Shown here: positions 9,282 to 16,114 of the stretch, piece after piece
Layout of the letters: the number at the start of each line of letters is the position of its first letter
Position numbering within the stretch: position 1 is the first letter of the stretch
NCBI GenBank assembly: GCA_963663905.2
Contig: OY760657.1
Location: 1,488,001-1,552,000 of the forward strand
Length of the DNA stretch: 64,000 nt
Direction: 5' to 3'
Origin: Saccharicrinis sp963663905
GTDB lineage: Bacteria > Bacteroidota > Bacteroidia > Bacteroidales > Marinilabiliaceae
Program-made: the position numbers and the translations under genes
Notes under the pieces: model-generated
What the model was told of the DNA's origin: nothing
Databases searched by the model: none
The model's input: only the letters and a program-made list of their open reading frames with translations

Positions 9282-10139
9282 AATTGTTGGATATAAAAAT
9301 ACAGAAAGCAGAATAACTATTGTTCCTAAATAGAATCCTCCACTCATATATTCAGACTCACCAAAAATGAAATAGGCTAAGATAATTCCGTAAATAGGTT
9401 CCATATTTACTGCTAAAATTACATTATAAGCTGATAGTTCCTTCATTACATCAACACTTATAGCAAAAGCAAAGGCTGTACAAATTACTCCTAAAATAAT
9501 TACATATATTATATCATATAAGCCAGGTGTCAATAGCTCGCTATTGAATTGTTGACTTGCTAATAGATATATTGTGATTCCTAAAAAACCACCAGTCATT
9601 TCATAAAAGCTGATTACTGTAGGTGAAAATTTGTGTGTGTATGATTTGTTTAGGATCGTAAATAGAGTCGCTAAAATGCTTGAAATAATCGCAACGATAA
9701 TTCCTTTGATAAAGTGGATTTCATAACTGAAAATTAAATAAAGTCCGATTACGATAAATACACCGATTAATGTTTCTAGCCAATTAAATTTTAATCTAAA
9801 GAACAGAGGCTCTAATATACTTGCAAATAAAGTTCCTGAAGCCATTATTCCTAGAGTGACAGAAATATTTGAAATCTTTATTGCTCCAAAAAATGTAATC
9901 CAATGTATAGCTACAACAAGACCTATTCCTATAAGTTTTGCAATGTCTTTTGGGTTAATTGATAAATTGATCTTCTTCCATTTGATATATACAAGTAAAC
10001 TGATGGCACCAAAAAGCATTCTATACCATACCATTTGAAGTGCATTCATGTCAATTAGCTTTCCTATAATGGCTGTGAATCCATAAATCACTACAATAAA
10101 ATGCATTAGAACTAAGCTCTTGGAATAAGATCTTCCCAT
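9243..10139 (-). CDS. EamA/DMT-family transporter
   Basis: The protein has 298 residues with about ten hydrophobic helices arranged as two repeated EamA halves (roughly 7-140 and 150-290). WITFFGAIKISNISVTLGIM in the first half is typical of EamA carriers. The family exports amino acids, nucleosides or small metabolites; substrate cannot be told from sequence. It is transcribed convergently to the MalY-like gene, so a shared role in sulfur amino acid metabolism is only a guess. Confidence 0.8.
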   Translation of the reverse strand: MGRSYSKSLVLMHFIVVIYGFTAIIGKLIDMNALQMVWYRMLFGAISLLVYIKWKKINLSINPKDIAKLIGIGLVVAIHWITFFGAIKISNISVTLGIMASGTLFASILEPLFFRLKFNWLETLIGVFIVIGLYLIFSYEIHFIKGIIVAIISSILATLFTILNKSYTHKFSPTVISFYEMTGGFLGITIYLLASQQFNSELLTPGLYDIIYVIILGVICTAFAFAISVDVMKELSAYNVILAVNMEPIYGIILAYFIFGESEYMSGGFYLGTIVILLSVFLYPTIKAKAKNRKLKSA

Positions 10140-10517
10140 ATATGATCAAGTAATAAAATTTGTTCAAAGATATTGTTTTAAAATTTTAACTGTTTATGAT
10201 TTTTGTATTACTTTTACATTTTGAGATGGACAAAGTTTTTTGGATAACAAAGGAAAGACAACGCTTGCATTCATTATTAAATAATAATGATCTACTTAGT
10301 TATTCTTTCATGTTTAAATATTATTTTAATTTATGGTCGGCCTATTTATATAGGTCTTTTTTTTGCCCAAATTTTAAAGAATTAAATTTTATTTCTCTAA
10401 GGTTTAATAGAAATCTTTGTCCGAATTTTATTAACGAATTAAATCATCACTTTTATAAAATAAATTTCCAATTAATGCCAAATGTTATGGTGTCAGTTAG
10501 GAATTAAATCAAGTTAA
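10140..10517 (+). promoter_or_regulatory. Long pyrB leader with terminator-like hairpin and leader-ORF
   Basis: The 378 nt between the divergent EamA gene and pyrB hold several structures. A 20-bp palindrome lies at 10271-10290. A hairpin with a 7-bp stem (10339-10345 with 10350-10356) is followed by eight T. Two imperfect direct repeats lie at 10365-10388 and 10419-10444. An open frame starts at ATG 10310, runs through the hairpin, and stops at 10507, 10 nt before pyrB. The layout resembles E. coli pyrL attenuation, where translation of a leader across a pause and terminator senses UTP. That mechanism is inferred, not shown. The leader ORF composition (F, Y, N, L) could also be chance in AT-rich DNA. 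Confidence 0.5.
10339..10364 (+). terminator. Terminator-like hairpin in the pyrB leader
   Basis: GGCCTAT pairs with ATAGGTC (7 bp, one G-U) over loop TTAT and is followed by eight T. It lies 153 nt before pyrB with no complete gene before it on this strand, so it may be an attenuator or end a short RNA. Confidence 0.6.
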
Positions 10518-11426
10518 ATGAAAGACAGAAGTTTAGTCTCTATTAATGATTTCTCAAAAGAAGAAATTCTTCAGATTGTAGATTTAGCGGCAACGTTTGA
10601 AGAGAACCCTAATCAGGACCTATTAAAAAATAAGGTAGTGGCGACCTTGTTCTTTGAACCCTCAACCCGAACGAGATTAAGTTTTGAAACAGCAATTAAC
10701 AGGTTAGGGGGTAAGATTATTGGTTTTTCTGATGCCTCTTCTTCTTCAACAACAAAGGGTGAAACTTTAAAGGATACTATAAAAATGGTTAGTAACTATG
10801 CCGATCTTATAGTAATGAGACATCCATTGGAAGGTAGTGCACGTTATGCTTCGGAAGAGTCAAGTGTACCTATTATTAATGCTGGTGATGGTGCTAATCA
10901 ACATCCAACACAAACTCTTTTAGATTTATATTCAATTAAGAAGACTCAGGGAACGCTTGAAGATTTAAATATATTCATGGTTGGAGATTTAAAATATGGA
11001 AGAACTGTGCATTCCTTATTGCAAGCTATGAGTCACTTTAATCCTGTATTTAACTTTATAGCTCCGGACGAGCTTAGAATGCCTGATGAATATAAGCTAT
11101 GGCTTGATTCCAAAGGAATTCCTTTTTATGAACATAAGGAGTTTACTGATATTGTATCAAAAGCTGATATTCTTTATATGACACGAGTTCAACAAGAGCG
11201 TTTTGCAGATCATATGGAATATGAAAAGGTTAAGAATACATATATTCTTAGGAATTCAATGTTAGATAATACAAAAGATAATTTAAGAATTCTGCATCCA
11301 CTTCCAAGGGTAAATGAAATAAATACAGATGTAGATGATAATCCAAAAGCATATTATTTTCAACAAGCTGAAAATGGAGTGTATGCTCGTATGGCTATTA
11401 TAGCATCAATTTTAGGTTTAGTTTAA
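10518..11426 (+). CDS. pyrB: Aspartate carbamoyltransferase catalytic subunit
   Basis: The protein has 302 residues, normal for PyrB. FFEPSTRTRLSFETA (about 45-59) is the carbamoyl-phosphate signature; HPTQTLLDL and HPLPRV are the other substrate-binding motifs. It makes carbamoyl-aspartate in the second step of de novo pyrimidine synthesis. pyrI follows after 10 nt, so an allosteric dodecamer of the E. coli type is expected. Expression is probably modulated in the 378-nt leader. Confidence 0.95.
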   Translation: MKDRSLVSINDFSKEEILQIVDLAATFEENPNQDLLKNKVVATLFFEPSTRTRLSFETAINRLGGKIIGFSDASSSSTTKGETLKDTIKMVSNYADLIVMRHPLEGSARYASEESSVPIINAGDGANQHPTQTLLDLYSIKKTQGTLEDLNIFMVGDLKYGRTVHSLLQAMSHFNPVFNFIAPDELRMPDEYKLWLDSKGIPFYEHKEFTDIVSKADILYMTRVQQERFADHMEYEKVKNTYILRNSMLDNTKDNLRILHPLPRVNEINTDVDDNPKAYYFQQAENGVYARMAIIASILGLV

Positions 11427-11436
11427 ATTTATTGAA

Positions 11437-11895
11437 ATGACTCCAAAAAAAGAATTAAGAGTTAGTGCCATACAAAACGGTACAGTAATCGATCATATTC
11501 CAGCAGATAAGCTATTTAAGGTAATAAGCATACTTAAGTTAGATAAATGTAAAAACTTAATAACTTTTGGTACAAACCTGGGGAGTAATCGTTTTGGAAA
11601 GAAGGCTATTATTAAAGTTGCAGATAAATTTTTTGAAGAAAAAGACTGGAATAAAATAGCTTTGGTTGCACCTGATGCCAGATTCAATATTATTAAGGAT
11701 TATGATGTGGTTGAAAAGAGGGAGGTGGTAATTCCTGATGAAATTGTAGGAATTGCAAAATGTTTTAATCCTAAATGTATAACCAATAAAGAACCAATGT
11801 CAACTAGGTTTTCTTTAGTTGTTTCAAAAGATGTAGCTTTAAAATGTCATTATTGTGAAAAAATTACAACCAAGGAACATTTAGTTATTTTGTAG
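11437..11895 (+). CDS. pyrI: Aspartate carbamoyltransferase regulatory subunit
   Basis: The protein has 152 residues. The zinc site Cys109, Cys114, Cys137 and Cys140 (CFNPKC...CHYC) has the spacing known for PyrI. The N-terminal half with LRVSAIQNGTVIDHIPA is the nucleotide-effector domain that binds CTP or ATP. It begins 10 nt after the pyrB stop, so the subunits are cotranscribed. Confidence 0.95.
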   Translation: MTPKKELRVSAIQNGTVIDHIPADKLFKVISILKLDKCKNLITFGTNLGSNRFGKKAIIKVADKFFEEKDWNKIALVAPDARFNIIKDYDVVEKREVVIPDEIVGIAKCFNPKCITNKEPMSTRFSLVVSKDVALKCHYCEKITTKEHLVIL

Positions 11896-11924
11896 TTTTT
11901 TAGCATACTCAAAAACATATTAAT

Positions 11925-12530
11925 ATGGCCAAAGTAGACTGGAAACCTGGAAATATGCTATACCCTTTGCCTGCAGTAATGGTGTCTGTAGGCGACAAAC
12001 CTGAGAATTATAATATTATAACAATTGCCTGGACAGGAACAATATGCTCTGATCCACCAATGTTATATATATCTGTCCGAAAGGGTAGACATTCTTACTC
12101 TGTTTTAAAAGAAACTGGAGAGTTTGTAATTAATCTGACGACAAAAGATTTGGCATATGCTACAGACTGGTGTGGAGTTCGGTCAGGTAGACAATTTAAT
12201 AAGTTTAAAGAAATGAATTTAACAGCTGGTCAGGCCTCGGTTGTTAAAGCTCCGATAATAGAAGAAGCTCCAGTTAATATTGAATGTAAAATTACAGAAG
12301 TTGTTCCTTTAGGTACACATGATATGTTCATGGCTGAAGTTGTAAACGTTAAAGCAGATAGTGAATATATTGATGAAAAAACAGGAGCCTTTTCTTTGCA
12401 TAAGGCAAGACCTATATGTTATTCACACGGAAATTACTATGAAGTAGGAAAGAGAATTGGGAAGTTTGGTTATGCAGTTGAAAAGAAATCTACAAAGAAG
12501 AAAAGAGCTGTCAGAGGAAAGAAGAAATAG
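11925..12530 (+). CDS. Flavin reductase-like (DIM6/NTAB) FMN-binding protein
   Basis: The protein has 201 residues. NIITIAWTGTICSDPPMLYISVRKGRHSY is the FMN-binding split-barrel pattern (about 31-62), followed by FVINLTTKDLAYATDWCGV and a closing PICYSHGNYYEVG. Such proteins bind FMN and often reduce free flavin with NAD(P)H, but many members have no known partner. A Lys/Arg-rich tail follows (about 187-201). It lies 29 nt downstream of pyrI and may be read through from it. Confidence 0.78.
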   Translation: MAKVDWKPGNMLYPLPAVMVSVGDKPENYNIITIAWTGTICSDPPMLYISVRKGRHSYSVLKETGEFVINLTTKDLAYATDWCGVRSGRQFNKFKEMNLTAGQASVVKAPIIEEAPVNIECKITEVVPLGTHDMFMAEVVNVKADSEYIDEKTGAFSLHKARPICYSHGNYYEVGKRIGKFGYAVEKKSTKKKRAVRGKKK

Positions 12531-12558
12531 ACTGAAAATTCTATTTTTATGTAATAAA

Positions 12559-12589
12559 TTGTTGTTTTATAAGGATAACGATATCTTTG
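12559..12589 (+). promoter_or_regulatory. Promoter of the PhnA/YjdM-like gene
   Basis: TTG at 12559-12561 and TATCTTTG at 12582-12589 are 20 bp apart and fit the TTTG/TAnnTTTG pattern. The -7 element ends 28 nt before the ATG at 12618. Confidence 0.65.
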
Positions 12590-12617
12590 CGGAAATTATA
12601 CCTTATTAAAAGAAAGA

Positions 12618-13199
12618 ATGAGCTTAGAAAAAGAATTAGAAAATAGGAGTGGTTCAGTATGTGAATTATGTGGTTCAACAAATGATTTAAGTGCTTATGA
12701 AGTTCCTTCATCACCTGTGTCAGGTACTGATGCTAATATATTTGTTTGTGATACATGTAAAAGTCAGCTGGAAGGTACTAATGAAATAGATATTAATCAT
12801 TGGCGTTGTTTAAATGATAGCATGTGGAGTACTGTTTCGGCAGTTCAGGTTACAGCCTGGAGAATGCTTAATAGAATTAAAGCAGAAGGTTGGCCTCAGG
12901 ATTTATTGGATATGTTGTACCTGGAAGAAGATGTATTAGAATGGGCAAAGGCTTCAGGTGAGGGTAGCGATTCGGAAGATGCAATTGTTCATAAGGATAG
13001 TAATGGAGCTGTATTAAATGTTGGAGACACTGTAGTTTTAATTAAAGACTTAAATGTTAAAGGCGGTGGATTTACAGCAAAAAGAGGAACTGCTGTTAGA
13101 AACATAGGTTTAGTTCATGATAATCCAGAACAAATTGAGGGACGTGTAAATGGACAGCAAATAGTACTTCTTACTCAATATGTAAAAAAGTCAAATTAA
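12618..13199 (+). CDS. PhnA/YjdM-like zinc-ribbon protein
   Basis: The protein has 193 residues. An N-terminal zinc ribbon CELCGSTNDL...CDTCKSQL (about 15-51) and a C-terminal domain with DSNGAVLNVGDTVVLIKDLNVKGGG (about 129-153) match the PhnA/YjdM family. Despite the old name, members are not established phosphonate-degrading enzymes; the role is unknown. The middle (about 52-125) is a family-specific helical region. It is a single-gene unit with its own promoter and terminator. Confidence 0.8.
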   Translation: MSLEKELENRSGSVCELCGSTNDLSAYEVPSSPVSGTDANIFVCDTCKSQLEGTNEIDINHWRCLNDSMWSTVSAVQVTAWRMLNRIKAEGWPQDLLDMLYLEEDVLEWAKASGEGSDSEDAIVHKDSNGAVLNVGDTVVLIKDLNVKGGGFTAKRGTAVRNIGLVHDNPEQIEGRVNGQQIVLLTQYVKKSN

Positions 13200-13220
13200 A
13201 TATAGGTCTTAAATTATAAT

Positions 13221-13250
13221 AAAAAAACCTGGAATTCTCCAGGTTTTTTT
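13221..13250 (+). terminator. Terminator of the PhnA-like gene
   Basis: AACCTGGA and TCCAGGTT form a perfect 8-bp stem extended by A/T tracts, loop ATTC, ending in seven T. Confidence 0.9.
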
Positions 13251-13411
13251 ATTTATAGTCAAATCGCATATATTCTTCTTTAAATTATTTTAATTCACTA
13301 AAGTAGATATTTAAATATTTATATAATAAACAGTAGATCTTTAGGAACTTAATTTGAAATGTAACGTATTAGACAAAAAAAGTGTCTGTTTAAAGGAAAA
13401 TTAAGTTGGGG

Positions 13412-14704
13412 ATGGATATTAGTGGGGAAAGGGACTTAAAAAAGGTTCTTAAGAGATTGATTATTTTTGGAGATCAAAATCGTTCGTTACAAGATATTTT
13501 GCTTGTTTACGTGTTCTTTTCAATGGTGATTTTGGTAAGTATTTCTGCGATAATTAATATTTTGATAGGAATTTCTACTAAAGTAATATTCTTTGATTTT
13601 GTAGTAATTTTAGGATTTATTATTTTATATATTTCTACAAATGTATCTTCAAGATATAAATTAATAAGAGGAATATTTATATCTTTTACCTATCTCAGTA
13701 TATCTTTTTTATGGATAAATAGTCAGGGGAGTTCCGGTCCTGGAATTCTATTGCTGGAATCATTAGCAGTTGTACTTATATTTACCTCTACAGGAAAGGA
13801 ATTTCTTGTTTATTTTCTCTCTTTGATTGCAATAACAATAACTTTATATCTTATAGAATTCTATAATGCTGAAGTGATTGTTAAATACGAATCCAGAGGA
13901 CAGAAGATTCTGGATAATTTATCAATGGTTCTATTGATATTTGCTTTTCAAATACCTGTTCTTATTTATGCCAGAAATATTCTCTTTAAAGAAAGAGAAG
14001 AGGCCTTATCAAATGCCGAGGCAAAATCTTGTTTTCTTGCTCAGATGAGTCACGAGATAAGAACACCAATGAATGCAATACTTGGTTTTGTAGAACTATT
14101 GGAAGATCCCAACATAGAAAAAGAGGAACATTCTTCTTATTTAAAAATAATAAGTCAAAATTCCAGAATTTTACTAAATCTTTTAAATAATGCGATTAAT
14201 ATAAATAAGATTAATGCAGGACAAACACAGGTTTTTTTATCAAAAAATAATGCAAATACAATTATAGAATATGTAACTGAAAACCTAAACGCTTTAAATG
14301 CAAATACAGATGTATTAGTAAAATTTGAGAAATCGACAGTAGTGGATCCTATATTTGAAACTGATGATAATTTATTGTTTCAGATTTTGATTAATATTGG
14401 TTATAATGCATTAAAGTTCACTAAATCAGGATGTGTTTCGTTGGGATGGGTTAAAGATGTTGATAGTATTATCTTTTCAATTAAGGATACCGGTTGTGGA
14501 ATTGCAGATAATGATCAGATAGATTTATTTGATAAATATGTTCAAACTCAAAACGTAGGAGTTATGACTCCTATGAACGGAGCTGGGTTGGGCTTGCATA
14601 TTTGTAAAAAAATATCAGAACTATTGAAAGGAGAAATAAAGGTGACATCAAAAGTGGGTATTGGATCAGAATTTTTAATAAAACTTCCAATATCGCATAA
14701 ATAA
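13412..14704 (+). CDS. Membrane sensor histidine kinase
   Basis: The protein has 430 residues from the ATG at 13412 (a TTG at 13406 is also in frame). About six membrane helices span residues 28-190. The HisKA domain has FLAQMSHEIRTPMNAILGF with phospho-acceptor His214, and the HATPase domain has NIGYNALKF (N box), DTGCGI (G1) and GAGLGLHICKK (G2). It autophosphorylates and passes phosphate to a response regulator. No receiver gene is next to it; the receiver-only proteins at 24621 and 32765 are possible but unproven partners. The input signal is unknown. Its terminator has been interrupted at the end by an IS element. Confidence 0.88.
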   Translation: MDISGERDLKKVLKRLIIFGDQNRSLQDILLVYVFFSMVILVSISAIINILIGISTKVIFFDFVVILGFIILYISTNVSSRYKLIRGIFISFTYLSISFLWINSQGSSGPGILLLESLAVVLIFTSTGKEFLVYFLSLIAITITLYLIEFYNAEVIVKYESRGQKILDNLSMVLLIFAFQIPVLIYARNILFKEREEALSNAEAKSCFLAQMSHEIRTPMNAILGFVELLEDPNIEKEEHSSYLKIISQNSRILLNLLNNAININKINAGQTQVFLSKNNANTIIEYVTENLNALNANTDVLVKFEKSTVVDPIFETDDNLLFQILINIGYNALKFTKSGCVSLGWVKDVDSIIFSIKDTGCGIADNDQIDLFDKYVQTQNVGVMTPMNGAGLGLHICKKISELLKGEIKVTSKVGIGSEFLIKLPISHK

Positions 14705-14749
14705 AAATCAGTTTAACCCAATTTTGTAAATTGAGCTAAACTGATTTTG
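14704..14749 (+). terminator. Terminator of the histidine kinase gene, invaded by the IS element
   Basis: A 12-bp stem (14704-14715 with 14737-14748) encloses an inner CAATTT/AAATTG stem. The stem's last bases (14742-14749) are the 8-bp target duplication of the IS, so the element entered at the 3' edge of this terminator. Confidence 0.75.
14742..14749. repeat. Left target-site duplication of the IS256-family element
   Basis: TGATTTTG directly precedes the left inverted repeat and is repeated exactly at 16086-16093 after the right end. Confidence 0.85.
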
Positions 14750-14777
14750 GGTACCATCCTAAAAACTGTGTAAGTAT

Positions 14778-14817
14778 AAAAATATCGGGGTAGAAAGCTT
14801 CGATATTTTTTTGTTTA
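14778..14817 (+). terminator. Hairpin upstream of the transposase gene inside the IS
   Basis: AAAAATATCG (14778-14787) pairs with CGATATTTTT (14801-14810) and is followed by more T. It can stop transcription entering the IS from the kinase gene. Confidence 0.7.
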
Positions 14818-14839
14818 TTTAATAGACTAACACACAGTT

Positions 14840-16036
14840 ATGAAAAAAGAAGACCTATTAACAGATGATTTCCTGAAACAATTTAAAACAGGAGAAGACT
14901 TAAACAACTTTTTGAGTGAACTTCAAAAGCGAGGTATAGAACAAATACTTGAAGGAGAACTTGATGCTCATCTTGATTATGAAAAGCATCAAAAGTCTAG
15001 TAATCCGAATTACCGGAACGGTCATACTACCAAAAGTATTAAAACTATTTTTGGAGAAAGTGAAATAAAGGTTCCCAGAGACAGGGAAGCTAGCTTCAAC
15101 CCCATTTTGCTTCCAAAGAGAAAGAACATGGTCGATGGGATTGAGAACATTATTATATCCCTTTATGCCAAAGGTATGAGTAACTCTGATATTGAGGAAC
15201 AAATCAAAGAATTATACGATATCCGAGTTTCTACTTCAACGATATCCAGGATAACAGATAAGATAACAGATGATATAATTGCTTGGCAGAACCGCCCCTT
15301 AGATTCGTTGTATCTGATTGTATGGATGGATGGAATTGTTTTTAAAGTCCGAGATAACTCAAAGGTTATCAATAAAACTATATACATTGCTGTTGGGCTT
15401 CGCAAGAACGGAAAGAAAGAGATACTCGGATTATGGCTGGGTAAGAATGAAGCTGCTTCTTTTTGGTTGGGTGTATTGACTGACATTAGAGCTCGAGGTG
15501 TTGAAGATATCCTAATTACTGTCACTGATAATCTGAATGGATTTACAGACACCATAAAGAATGTATTTCCTTGTTCAAGTACTCAGATTTGTGTAGTACA
15601 TCAAATTCGTAATGCAGCTAAATATGTTGTTTGGAAGGACAAAAAAGCCTTTGCTAAGGACATGAAACAAATATATACAGCACCAACAAAACAGGCTGCA
15701 GAAGCTGCTTTAAATGACTTTGCTGACAAATGGAACGGAAAGTATTCTTATGCAGTAAAAAGTTGGAAGACAAACTGGGATGAACTCACCGTATTTTATG
15801 ACTTCCCCATAGAAATTCGTAATATTATTTACACAACGAATCTTGTCGAAAACCTTAATGGTAAAATCAGAAAATTTACTAAAAACAAGCTATCTTATCC
15901 TACTGATCAAGCAGTGTTAAAATCCGTGTTTTTAGCCATTAGGGAAGTGACGAAAAAGTGGACTCAACCAGTGAGTAACTGGGGACTCATTCTTAATCAA
16001 TTTATTACTATATTTGAAGAAAGGGTTCAACTCTAA
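14840..16036 (+). CDS. IS256-family (mutator-type) transposase
   Basis: The protein has 398 residues, full length for IS256 transposases. N-terminal helical region with GELDAHLDYEKHQ and NYRNGHTTKS, then the core with WMDGIVFKVRDNS (first Asp), VTDNLNGFTDTI (second Asp), CVVHQIRN and TTNLVENLNGKIRKFTKNK (Glu region). These are the DDE-type catalytic motifs of the family. The frame is intact to a TAA at 16036. The enzyme moves its own element through excised-circle or copy-out steps (family knowledge). Confidence 0.95.
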   Translation: MKKEDLLTDDFLKQFKTGEDLNNFLSELQKRGIEQILEGELDAHLDYEKHQKSSNPNYRNGHTTKSIKTIFGESEIKVPRDREASFNPILLPKRKNMVDGIENIIISLYAKGMSNSDIEEQIKELYDIRVSTSTISRITDKITDDIIAWQNRPLDSLYLIVWMDGIVFKVRDNSKVINKTIYIAVGLRKNGKKEILGLWLGKNEAASFWLGVLTDIRARGVEDILITVTDNLNGFTDTIKNVFPCSSTQICVVHQIRNAAKYVVWKDKKAFAKDMKQIYTAPTKQAAEAALNDFADKWNGKYSYAVKSWKTNWDELTVFYDFPIEIRNIIYTTNLVENLNGKIRKFTKNKLSYPTDQAVLKSVFLAIREVTKKWTQPVSNWGLILNQFITIFEERVQL

Positions 16037-16049
16037 ATTAGCTGAACCC
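16023..16049 (+). terminator. Hairpin at the end of the transposase gene
   Basis: GGGTTCA (16023-16029) and TGAACCC (16043-16049) form a 7-bp stem around the stop codon. There is no strong T tract, so termination is uncertain. Confidence 0.45.
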
Positions 16050-16059
16050 TGATATTTTA

Positions 16060-16085
16060 ACTTACACACTTAATGGGATAGTGTC
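16060..16085. repeat. Right inverted repeat of the IS256-family element
   Basis: ACTTACACAC...ATAGTGTC is the reverse complement of the left end with 18 of 26 positions matching. Confidence 0.8.
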
Positions 16086-16093
16086 TGATTTTG
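16086..16093. repeat. Right target-site duplication of the IS
   Basis: TGATTTTG, identical to 14742-14749. Confidence 0.85.
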
Positions 16094-16114
16094 TTTAATT
16101 AAATCATTAATTTG

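Larger units (their letters stand above)
14750..16085 (+). mobile_element. Complete IS256-family insertion sequence, 1336 bp
   Basis: The element is bounded by imperfect inverted repeats of 26 bp, 14750-14775 (starting GGTACCATCC) and 16060-16085 (its complement starting GACACTATCC), matching at 18 of 26 positions. It is flanked by the 8-bp duplication TGATTTTG. It encodes a single intact transposase. A hairpin with T tract upstream of the gene protects it from outside transcription. Exact repeats at the edges and an intact frame suggest a recent and possibly still mobile insertion (inference). Confidence 0.9.

Noticed and set aside
10196..10507. A 103-residue open frame before pyrB as an ordinary protein gene
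   Set aside because: Composition is that of AT-rich non-coding DNA (F, Y, N, L) and it crosses a terminator-like hairpin. Only the possibility of a leader peptide was kept.
14900..15555. Antisense frames within the transposase gene
   Set aside because: They run opposite to a clear transposase with intact motifs and have no family pattern.
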